Assembly (NCBI GenBank): GCA_016713785.1
Contig: JADJOM010000001.1
Location: forward strand, 124,001 to 188,000
Reading direction: 5' to 3'
From: Gemmatimonadota bacterium
Lineage (GTDB): Bacteria > Gemmatimonadota > Gemmatimonadetes > Gemmatimonadales > GWC2-71-9
DNA: 64,000 bases
Below the pieces are notes generated by a model that was not told the DNA's origin, did no database searches, and saw only the letters and a list, made by a program, of their open reading frames with translations. Below, piece after piece: positions 7,981 through 14,744 of the stretch (position 1 is its first letter; each line of letters opens with the position of its first letter). The translations under genes were made by a program, and so were the position numbers.

Positions 7981-9101
7981 TGGTCAGCAGCCAGCTCGCG
8001 GCGGTCCACGCGCGCCCCTTGGTGAAGGGCTGGTCCTTGAGCGCCCGCCCCCAGGTACCCGTGCCCCGACAGCAGCACGGCGTGGTAGAGCCCGTACAGC
8101 ACGTAGTGCCAGGCGATCCCGTGCCAGAGTCCCATCAGGAGGAACGTGATCCCGAAGCCCGCCGACGCCGCGAGCTGCTTGTCCTTGAGCCAGCCCGCCT
8201 TGGTGTTGGCGAGCAGGAAGCGCATGTAGATCTGGTCGCGGAACCAGGTGGAGAGGCTGATGTGCCACCGGTTCCAGAAGTCCTGGATGCTGGTGGCCAG
8301 GTAGGGCCGGTTGAAGTTGGGCGGCACCCGGATGCCGCAGGCGTGGCTGACCGCGATGGCGATCCCGCTGTAGCCCGCGAAGTCGAAGAACAGGTAGGCG
8401 CTGTAGGCGTACATGTACGACAGCATCCCGCCCAGCCCCGGGAGCTTCGCCGCCGGGTCCATCCAGTACTGCTTGATCAGCGCGGCGACGATGAACTTGG
8501 CCAGCAGCCCGAGGTGCAGCTGCCACGCCGCGTGGTCGAGGTCGGCGAGCAGCTGGACGCGGCTCCGCGGGGCCTCGTAGTCCTTGAGGAAGCGGCGGAA
8601 CCGGTCGATCGGCCCCGAGGACAGCGCGGGGAAGAAGCCCACGAACGCGGTGTAGGCCCCGGGCGCCAGGGTGGTGACCAGGCCGTCGCGCACCGCGAAG
8701 AGCACGTCGAGCGCGCGGAAGCAGACGTATGAGACGCCGAGGAAGCCGATCCGCGACGCGGGGGCCAGCACCGGCGCCAGCTTGACCGCGACCAGGGGGA
8801 GGAGCGCGAGCGCCAGCGCCGCGCGGAACCGGCCGGCGGGCGCCTTCTTGCCTCCGCCGGCCAGCAGCCACCGGGCCAGCAGCCACTGCCAGGCGCCGAA
8901 CGCGAGCACCACCCACAGGTCACGGATCCGGCCCAGCCCGGGGACCAGGTTGCTGCTGGGCGCGTGATGCACCACCAGCATGAGCAGCGCGCTGGCGAGG
9001 ATCCAGCGGCCGGCGGCGCGCCCACGCCAGCCGAGCCAGACGGCGGGCGCCACCAGCAGCGCCACCAGCGCGAAGTAGCTGAAGGAGGCGTAGGGCGTCA
9101 C
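7907..9101 (-). CDS. dltB: DltB, MBOAT D-alanyl transferase (frameshifted in 3' part)
   Basis: Membrane-bound O-acyltransferase that passes D-alanine from DltC across the membrane. Many hydrophobic helices are present, with family motifs (VSYVCFRALDVLF, FFPALSSGPIDRFRRF, FNRPYLATSIQDFWNRWHIS) and the active-site histidines in GLWHGIAWHYVLYGLYH. The annotated frame ends in a non-membrane, Arg/Pro-rich tail. Skipping one base in the C5 run at 8048-8052 restores a natural DltB C-terminus (FTKGRAWTAASWLLTINLVC, then FGFLLFSGHL) ending at TGA 7907-7909. The corrected protein is 397 residues. The indel is either a sequencing error or an inactivating mutation. It starts within the stop codon of dltA (ATGA), last gene of the dlt operon. 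Confidence 0.85.
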
Positions 9102-10555
9102 GGGCGGGCCGCGAGCGCCTTGCGGTCGATCTTGCCGTTGGGCGTCATGGGGAACGCCTCCACGAACAGGAACTTCCGCGGCACCATGTACGCCGGCACC
9201 CGCGCCGCCAGCGCCTCGCGCAGGCGGGTGGCCTTTTCCCGGTCGGTGCCCGCGGGGGCGTCGGCCAGCATGACATAGGCGGCCAGGGCATCCACCCGGC
9301 CGTCCTTCTCCACGGGCAGCACGGCCGCGCCGGCCACGCCGGGCAGCGCGCAGAGGTTGGCCTCGATGTCACCCAGTTCGATCCGGTGCCCGTGCAGCTT
9401 CACCTGGAAGTCCATCCGGCCCTCGCAGAACAGCAGGCCGTCGCGGACGTGCCCCCAGTCGCCGGTCCGGTAGGCCGGCGCGCCCTCGAAGCGGAAGAAC
9501 GCCTTTTCAGTGAGGTCGGGGCGGTGCAGGTAGCCCGGGCTCACGTTGGGTCCCGCGATGACGATCTCGCCCCGCTCGCCGGCCGGCACCGGGCGCCGCT
9601 CGGCGTCGAGGATCACCACGCGGCTCCCCAGCATCGGCCGTCCGATCGGGAGCGGCGCATAGCGGGCCACGACCTCGCGATCCACTCGAATCGAAGTGGT
9701 GGCGATGGTGGCCTCGGTGGGACCGTAGGTGTTCCACACCTCCGCCCCGGGGAAACGGTCCAGGAGCTGGGTCACGGTGTCCGGCGGCAGCGCCTCGCCG
9801 CAGAAGAGGAACGTGCGCACGTCCGGCAGCATCCCCCGGGCAAACTTCCGCTCCACGAGACACAGCTGCGCGAACGCCGGCGTCGAGACCCACTCGGTCA
9901 CGCCGGAGCTGCCGAGCATGGCAAAGAGCTGCTTGAGGTCGGCCACCTGTTCCTTGGTCACGCTGACCAGGGTGCCCCCGGTGAGGAGGCAGAGGTAGGT
10001 GTCCATGTGGGACACGTCGAAGCCGAAGATGCACTGGTTGAGCCAGGTGCCCCCGTCGGCGGGCCGCTGTTCCGCCAGCATCCACGCCAGGAAGTGCTCG
10101 AGGTTGCCGCGGGTGATGGGGACGCCCTTCGGGTCACCGGTGGAGCCCGAGGTGAACATGATGTAGTGCAGGTCGTCCGGGCCCACGGCGCGGACCGGCG
10201 GCTCGCCATGGTCGCCGGCGGAGAGCTCGGCGATCCGGGCCGGCTCCAGGGTGAGCGGCGCGCGGGCCAGCGCCACGATGCGCTCGGCGCGGGCGGGGGG
10301 GAGGCCGGTGTCGAGCGGCACGTAGGGGTGGCGGGTCCGCGCGCAGGCGAGGAACGCCACCAGCATCTCCGGTTCCTTGTGCCCGCGCACCACCACCGGC
10401 GAGGCGTCGTCGGGGAGGTGGGTGGCCAGCCACGCCGCGAGGGCCCGGGACCGGCGCAGCAGCTCGCCCCAGGTCATGGAGCGCGCCCCGCTCTGGTGCG
10501 CCACCCGGTCGGGCGTCTCGCGACCCCGGCGCTCGATCCGCGCGATGAGGTCCAT
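9098..10555 (-). CDS. dltA: DltA, D-alanine--carrier protein ligase
   Basis: Adenylates D-alanine with ATP and loads it on the phosphopantetheine arm of DltC. The 485 residues carry the AMP-forming ligase motifs in order: YIMFTSGSTGDPKGVPITRG (P-loop-like A3), TYGPTEATIATTS (A5), GEIVIAGPNVSPGYLHRPDL and YRTGDWGHVRDGLLFCEGR (A7), DFQVKLHGHRIELGDIEANL (A8) and the C-terminal lysine motif PNGKIDRKALA (A10). Length matches the family. It starts 2 bp after the dltX stop and overlaps dltB by ATGA, so translation is coupled. D-Ala rather than another amino acid is inferred from the complete dlt context. Confidence 0.93.
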   Translation of the reverse strand: MDLIARIERRGRETPDRVAHQSGARSMTWGELLRRSRALAAWLATHLPDDASPVVVRGHKEPEMLVAFLACARTRHPYVPLDTGLPPARAERIVALARAPLTLEPARIAELSAGDHGEPPVRAVGPDDLHYIMFTSGSTGDPKGVPITRGNLEHFLAWMLAEQRPADGGTWLNQCIFGFDVSHMDTYLCLLTGGTLVSVTKEQVADLKQLFAMLGSSGVTEWVSTPAFAQLCLVERKFARGMLPDVRTFLFCGEALPPDTVTQLLDRFPGAEVWNTYGPTEATIATTSIRVDREVVARYAPLPIGRPMLGSRVVILDAERRPVPAGERGEIVIAGPNVSPGYLHRPDLTEKAFFRFEGAPAYRTGDWGHVRDGLLFCEGRMDFQVKLHGHRIELGDIEANLCALPGVAGAAVLPVEKDGRVDALAAYVMLADAPAGTDREKATRLREALAARVPAYMVPRKFLFVEAFPMTPNGKIDRKALAARP

Positions 10556-10557
10556 GC

Positions 10558-10692
10558 TCAGAAGGCCTGGTAAATGAAGCTGGGCGTGTCGAAGGCGTGC
10601 AGCACCGCCATCGCCAGCAGCCCCAGCTGGACGGCGAGGTAGAAGGCGAGCCGCGCCGCGAAGCGGGCCCGCGGACTAGCGGAGGCGGTCAT
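10558..10692 (-). CDS. dltX: DltX-like small membrane protein
   Basis: A 44-residue protein with one hydrophobic helix (FYLAVQLGLLAMAVLHAF) and the C-terminal signature DTPSFIYQAF, resembling the conserved end of DltX, the small partner found in dlt operons. It overlaps the 3' end of dltD (start ATG at 10692; dltD ends 10676) and ends 2 bp before dltA. A longer open frame from 10758 adds a basic segment that is antisense-free but lies wholly inside dltD, so the short form is preferred. In Gram-positives DltX cooperates with DltB/DltD in D-alanine transfer; the same role is assumed here. Confidence 0.75.
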   Translation of the reverse strand: MTASASPRARFAARLAFYLAVQLGLLAMAVLHAFDTPSFIYQAF

Positions 10693-11899
10693 GATAGAAG
10701 GCGTCCAGCGCCTGGTTGGTGTAGACCCAGCCCTTGGGCGACTGGTGCCCGCCATCATCGCGCAGGAACCACTGGTCCATGTCGTGCTCCTCGAAGGTCA
10801 CCACCGGCACGCCGCGCCGGGCACAGGCCGCGCGCAGGTGGTCATAGAACTCCTGCCGCTCCTCCGGCGTGGAGCCGCGGTAGTCCATCAGCCGCCCCAT
10901 GTACGGCACGTTCACCACCAGCGGCCGGGCCCCGGCCCGCAGCAGCAGGTCGAGCTCGAGCTCCAGGTCCTGCCAGGCGGGCAGCGTATCGAGGTCGGGC
11001 ACGGGCGGGGCGTGGGTCCGCTTCGACTCGAAGTAGGACCGGCGGGCCAGGAAGTAGCGGTCCTCGATCCCGTAGGGATTGGAGGCGGCCTCCGTGCGGT
11101 ACAGCGATTCCGCCGCGGCGGCGAGGCGCGGCCAGTCGGGCGGCCCGGGCTCGGCGGCGGGTTGCAGCCGCTTGCGCCGGGCCACCCACCCCGCGCCCCA
11201 GAGCCGGATCTCGTCCTCGAGACCGAGCACCGCCCCCTGCAGCCGCCCCAGCGGGCGAAACAGCACGGCGAAGGCGCGGTCGCCCGGGCGGCCGTCGGCC
11301 ACCGTCTCCAGGCCGAACTGGAGCAGTGGGTCCGCCTCGAGCGCGAGGGGGAAATCCAGGATGCGGTGGGCGATCCGGCGCGCGAGCGTATCGGTCGGCG
11401 GCCCCCACGCCACCGCCCCGGCCGCGAGCGGGGAGAAGTTCCCCGCGAACATCCCCCGGGTGAAGAAGCCGTCGGGATGGGTCAGGACGTTCGGCGCGAC
11501 CTCGATCACGATGCGCTTGCCCCGGAGGGCCGCGCCCAGCGCATAGAAGGACTGGGCGTGATGGATGGGCAGCGTGCCCTTCCGCCCCACGGGGACCACG
11601 CGGAAGCCGGTGGGCGCCGAGCGGAACCAGTCCCCCGCGCGGTAGGGCACCGACTGGTTGAGTTCCGAGCTGCCGTACAGCAGGAGGAGGCTGTCGCGCT
11701 GGAGGGCGCGGCGCTGGAAGGCCAGCCCCATCGACTTCTGCTCGAAGGCGCGCGGCAGCAGGGACTCGACCTGGCGGTCCAGGGCGCGGCGCGCCGCCAC
11801 GAGGGTGAGCGCGGCGACCGCACCGGTCAGCAGGAGCGCGAGCGCCGCGGGTCGCAGGTGTGCGCCAGCCACCCCGGCGGGCGGGGCGGCCGGGGTCAC
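10676..11899 (-). CDS. dltD: DltD, D-alanyl transfer protein
   Basis: A 407-residue SGNH-like enzyme that completes D-alanine transfer at the outer face of the membrane. One N-terminal membrane anchor (LRPAALALLLTGAVAALTLV) is followed by the catalytic serine motif LLLYGSSELNQSV and the C-terminal Asp/His motif DDGGHQSPKGW. The start is the GTG at 11899, which overlaps the dltC stop as GTGA; the open frame extends upstream to 12202, but that part is out of frame with dltC and Arg-rich. Length and motif order fit the family. It couples to dltC upstream and overlaps dltX downstream. Confidence 0.9.
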   Translation of the reverse strand: MTPAAPPAGVAGAHLRPAALALLLTGAVAALTLVAARRALDRQVESLLPRAFEQKSMGLAFQRRALQRDSLLLLYGSSELNQSVPYRAGDWFRSAPTGFRVVPVGRKGTLPIHHAQSFYALGAALRGKRIVIEVAPNVLTHPDGFFTRGMFAGNFSPLAAGAVAWGPPTDTLARRIAHRILDFPLALEADPLLQFGLETVADGRPGDRAFAVLFRPLGRLQGAVLGLEDEIRLWGAGWVARRKRLQPAAEPGPPDWPRLAAAAESLYRTEAASNPYGIEDRYFLARRSYFESKRTHAPPVPDLDTLPAWQDLELELDLLLRAGARPLVVNVPYMGRLMDYRGSTPEERQEFYDHLRAACARRGVPVVTFEEHDMDQWFLRDDGGHQSPKGWVYTNQALDAFYHDRLR

Positions 11900-12150
11900 G
11901 CGGGCACCCGTTCCTCGATCCAGGCGATCAGCCGCGCCGGGGTGGCCCAGGTGTCCGCTTCGAGCTCGGCCGGCGAGATGTCGAGGCCGAACTCCTCGGC
12001 CAGGGCCACGATGAGCTCGACGGTCTTCATGGAGTCGAGCACGTGGTCGGCGTAGAGCGGAAGCTCGAGGTCGGTGCGGACCTCGTCGGTTTCGGCGACG
12101 ACTGCAAGGCGGCCAAGCACCCGCTCGGCAAGGGACAGCGACATCGTCAT
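11896..12150 (-). CDS. dltC: DltC, D-alanyl carrier protein
   Basis: An 84-residue acyl-carrier-type protein. The 4'-phosphopantetheine attachment serine lies in the motif HVLDSMKTVELIVALAEEFG near residue 38, followed by an acidic helix (DISPAELEADTWATPARL). Size and motif match DltC. The start is ATG 12150 (MTMSLSL); a second ATG at 12144 is possible. It is the first gene of the dlt operon and its TGA overlaps the GTG of dltD. No phosphopantetheinyl transferase is present nearby, so a housekeeping enzyme must activate it. Confidence 0.88.
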   Translation of the reverse strand: MTMSLSLAERVLGRLAVVAETDEVRTDLELPLYADHVLDSMKTVELIVALAEEFGLDISPAELEADTWATPARLIAWIEERVPA

Positions 12151-12344
12151 GGATCGTCCGGGACGTGGGTCGGGAACGTGAGCGGCGCCTCCCGTGCGGC
12201 AAGTCGCGGACCGCGGGAAGCGCCGTTCATGAACCCATGACTGCAAGGAGTTAGCGGGCGCGCCGTGGTCGGCGTGTCACAGCCACCTGTGGAATCTGCG
12301 AGGCATGCACTCTCAATTCACCTAACTGTCATGTCGCCCGCAGC

Positions 12345-13451
12345 TCAGCGGACGCATGCGCCCGCCACCGGCGGCGCGGTCTCCGCGCTCCAGCCCGCGC
12401 CCGGCAGCCCCAGGCATTCGAGCAGGGTGGCCGCGATGTTCGCCTGGGTGGCCGCGACGCCGGCCACCACGCCCCGGTCCGGCGTCCGGGGACCGATGAC
12501 GGCGAGCCAGATGGTCTCGGAGCCCGGCACGTCCTCGCCGTGGTCGGTCCAGTCGCGGGGGGTGTGACCACGGCCGTGGTCGGTGGTGAGGATGATGGTG
12601 GTGCGGCCGCGATAGGCCGGGAGGGACTCGACGGTCTGCCACAGTTCGCGCAGGAAGTCATCCAGCGCGTGCAGCGCGTCGAGCACCCGATCGTAGCGGC
12701 GGTTGTGCGCCAGGTCGTCGGTGTCGTTGAAGGCGAGGTACATCACCCGGGGATCGTGCCGTCGCAGCCACTCCAGCGCGAGGGCCCCGGTGAAGGCGTC
12801 GAGGCGGCTGCCCTCCCACAGCGCGAGGGCCCGGGGCTGCACGCCGAGGAGCCGGGCCATGATCGGCGTCTGCCGGTCGGCGGGGATGCTGTCGTAGCCG
12901 GCATTGACGAAGACCGCGCCCTCCTGGCTCGCGACGTAGAAGCGGAAGTTCTCCCACGAGGTGAAGGCGGCGACCCGCTCCGGGGCGAGGCGCAGCGTTG
13001 CGCGGACGTGCTCGAGCACCGTGCGATGCGGATAGCGGCGCTGGTCGTTGCTGGTCACGTCGGGCTGGGCGTGCCCGGTGAGGATCTCCTGGTAGCCGGG
13101 CGCGGAGAAGCCATGGGAGTTGGTGATGCGCATCGAGCTGCCGCGCGTGGGGTCGCCGAGCACCATGCCGCGGGGGGCGAGGGAGTCCCAGAAGAAGGGC
13201 ATGACCGCCCGTCGGCGGGCCTCGGGGGTGTCGCGCCAGTAGTCCCGGCGCAGGCGCTCGAGGTCGTAGATGCCGCTGTCCTCTTCGCGGGCGCTCACGA
13301 TGGTATCGAGGCCGCCGAAGAAGTCCTCGGCCCGGATGCCGTCGAAGGTGATGAGGATGACGCGGGCGTCGGCGGGGGCCTGGGCGCGGAGACCGACGGC
13401 GCCGCCGAGGACGAGCAGGGAGCACAGCAGCGCGCGGGGCGGGAGAGGCAT
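12345..13451 (-). CDS. Secreted alkaline phosphatase-superfamily hydrolase
   Basis: A 368-residue protein with an N-terminal signal peptide (PPRALLCSLLVLGGAVGLRAQ). The phosphatase/phosphodiesterase fold is shown by ARVILITFDGIRAEDFFGG (metal ligand Asp), a probable nucleophile region NSHGFSAPGYQEILTG, YLAFNDTDDLAHNRRYDRV and TIILTTDHGRGHTPRDWTDH (metal ligands Asp/His). It resembles the nucleotide pyrophosphatase/phosphodiesterase and PglZ-like members, but the substrate cannot be told from sequence. The start at 13451 places the signal peptide at the N-terminus. It is divergent from the LacI gene and shares the intergenic region that contains the LacI-type operator, so it may be under the same control. 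Confidence 0.8.
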   Translation of the reverse strand: MPLPPRALLCSLLVLGGAVGLRAQAPADARVILITFDGIRAEDFFGGLDTIVSAREEDSGIYDLERLRRDYWRDTPEARRRAVMPFFWDSLAPRGMVLGDPTRGSSMRITNSHGFSAPGYQEILTGHAQPDVTSNDQRRYPHRTVLEHVRATLRLAPERVAAFTSWENFRFYVASQEGAVFVNAGYDSIPADRQTPIMARLLGVQPRALALWEGSRLDAFTGALALEWLRRHDPRVMYLAFNDTDDLAHNRRYDRVLDALHALDDFLRELWQTVESLPAYRGRTTIILTTDHGRGHTPRDWTDHGEDVPGSETIWLAVIGPRTPDRGVVAGVAATQANIAATLLECLGLPGAGWSAETAPPVAGACVR

Positions 13452-13525
13452 CGTCTGGGCCGTGGAATGGAGAGGAGACAAAGTAGCGTGATCGGTCGGC
13501 GGGCTGCCGCCGGTGTTGCTGGATC

Positions 13526-13559
13526 TTGACAAATTTGGAGAATATGTAAACGTTTACAT
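13526..13559 (+). promoter_or_regulatory. LacI-type palindromic operator with -35-like box
   Basis: ATGTAAACGTTTACAT at 13544-13559 is a perfect 16-bp palindrome with the central CG and the AAACGTTT core typical of LacI/GalR operators. A TTGACA hexamer lies at 13526-13531 in an unusually AT-rich patch for this genome. The site is 117 bp upstream of the LacI start codon and 92 bp upstream of the divergent phosphatase gene, consistent with autoregulation of the sugar operon and possibly control of both directions. No clear -10 at standard spacing is visible. Confidence 0.75.
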
Positions 13560-13676
13560 GCCCCTCGCACCGACAAGCCAGTCGGAGCCCGTTTCATATC
13601 GAGACACACAGATTCGCCCGTACCACCGCACACCCCATGTGCCGGTGCCGGGCCTCCGGCTCAGCGAGCCGCTCGC

Positions 13677-14681
13677 ATGGCCACTATCAAGGACGTCGCC
13701 CGGCTGGCAGGGGTCTCCGTTGCCACCGTCTCCCGGGTCTACAACGACAGCGACCTGGTCCGGGACGACACCCGGGAGCGGGTGCAGCTGGTGGCGCAGC
13801 AGCTGGGGTACAGCCCGCACGGGGCGGCCCGCAGCCTCATCACCAGCCGTACCCACACCCTCGGGGTGCTGCTCCCCGATCTCTACGGCGAGTTCTTCTC
13901 GGAAGTCATCCGCGGCATCGACCAGCGGGCCCAGCAGGAGGGGTACCACGTTCTGGTCTCGAGCGCGCGGGAGGGCGGGCGGCCGCTGGAGGCCGCGCTG
14001 CGTTCGATGCGGGGCCGGGTGGACGGCCTGATCGTGATGTCGCCGGACATGGACGCCGGCGCCAGCCGCCGCGGGTTGCCGGAGCGGTTCCCGGTCGTGC
14101 TGCTCAACTGCCCCCCGACGGACACCGGGTACGACAGCCTGGGCATCGCCAACTTCGACGGGGCCGCGGCGATGGTGTCCCACCTGGCGGGCCAGGGACA
14201 CCGGCGCATCGCGATCATCCGCGGCGCGGAGCAGAACTTCGACGCGGCGGAGCGGCTGCGGGGCTACCGGGCGGCCGTGGCCGAGCGCGGCCTCGAGGCC
14301 GACCCGGCGCTGGAGCTGCCGGGCGACTTCAGCGAGGCGGCGGGGCACGCGGCGGCGCGGCGGCTGCTCACCCTGTCCCGGCGGCCGACGGCGGTCTTCG
14401 CGGCCAATGACGGCATGGCGATCGGCGCCCTGGCGGCGCTGCGCGACGCCGGGGTCCGGGTCCCGGGCGAGGTGGCGGTCGCCGGTTTCGATGACATCCC
14501 GATGGCGCGCTATGTGGACCCGGCGCTGACCTCGGTGCACGTGGACATCAGCGCGCTCGGCGGGCGCGCGACCGACTGGCTCCTGGCGGGACTGCAGGGC
14601 CGGCCCGGGCAGGATCCCCGCCGTGAGATGTTGCCCACGACCCTGGTCGTGCGGCGCTCATGTGGCGCGCGGGCGGGCTAG
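13677..14681 (+). CDS. LacI-family transcriptional regulator
   Basis: A 334-residue repressor. Residues 3-23 are the HTH (TIKDVARLAGVSVATVSRVY), followed by the hinge helix (SPHGAARSLITSRT) and a periplasmic-binding-protein-like core (HTLGVLLPDLYGEFFSEVIR; VFAANDGMAIGALAALRDAG; VAVAGFDDIPMARYVDPALT). Length is normal. It opens the large sugar locus and is followed at 63 bp by the TonB receptor on the same strand. The perfect palindrome upstream is its probable binding site. The effector is inferred to be a beta-glucan-derived sugar from the neighbouring enzymes. Confidence 0.92.
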   Translation: MATIKDVARLAGVSVATVSRVYNDSDLVRDDTRERVQLVAQQLGYSPHGAARSLITSRTHTLGVLLPDLYGEFFSEVIRGIDQRAQQEGYHVLVSSAREGGRPLEAALRSMRGRVDGLIVMSPDMDAGASRRGLPERFPVVLLNCPPTDTGYDSLGIANFDGAAAMVSHLAGQGHRRIAIIRGAEQNFDAAERLRGYRAAVAERGLEADPALELPGDFSEAAGHAAARRLLTLSRRPTAVFAANDGMAIGALAALRDAGVRVPGEVAVAGFDDIPMARYVDPALTSVHVDISALGGRATDWLLAGLQGRPGQDPRREMLPTTLVVRRSCGARAG

Positions 14682-14744
14682 GCTCCCCCTGAGGCCCCCG
14701 CCCGCGTGACGCAGCGTGATTCACCACCCCGGAGGAAAGGCTGC

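Noticed and set aside
10558..10758. 66-codon long form of DltX
   Set aside because: The first 22 codons lie inside dltD and do not resemble DltX; the ATG at 10692 gives the family size.
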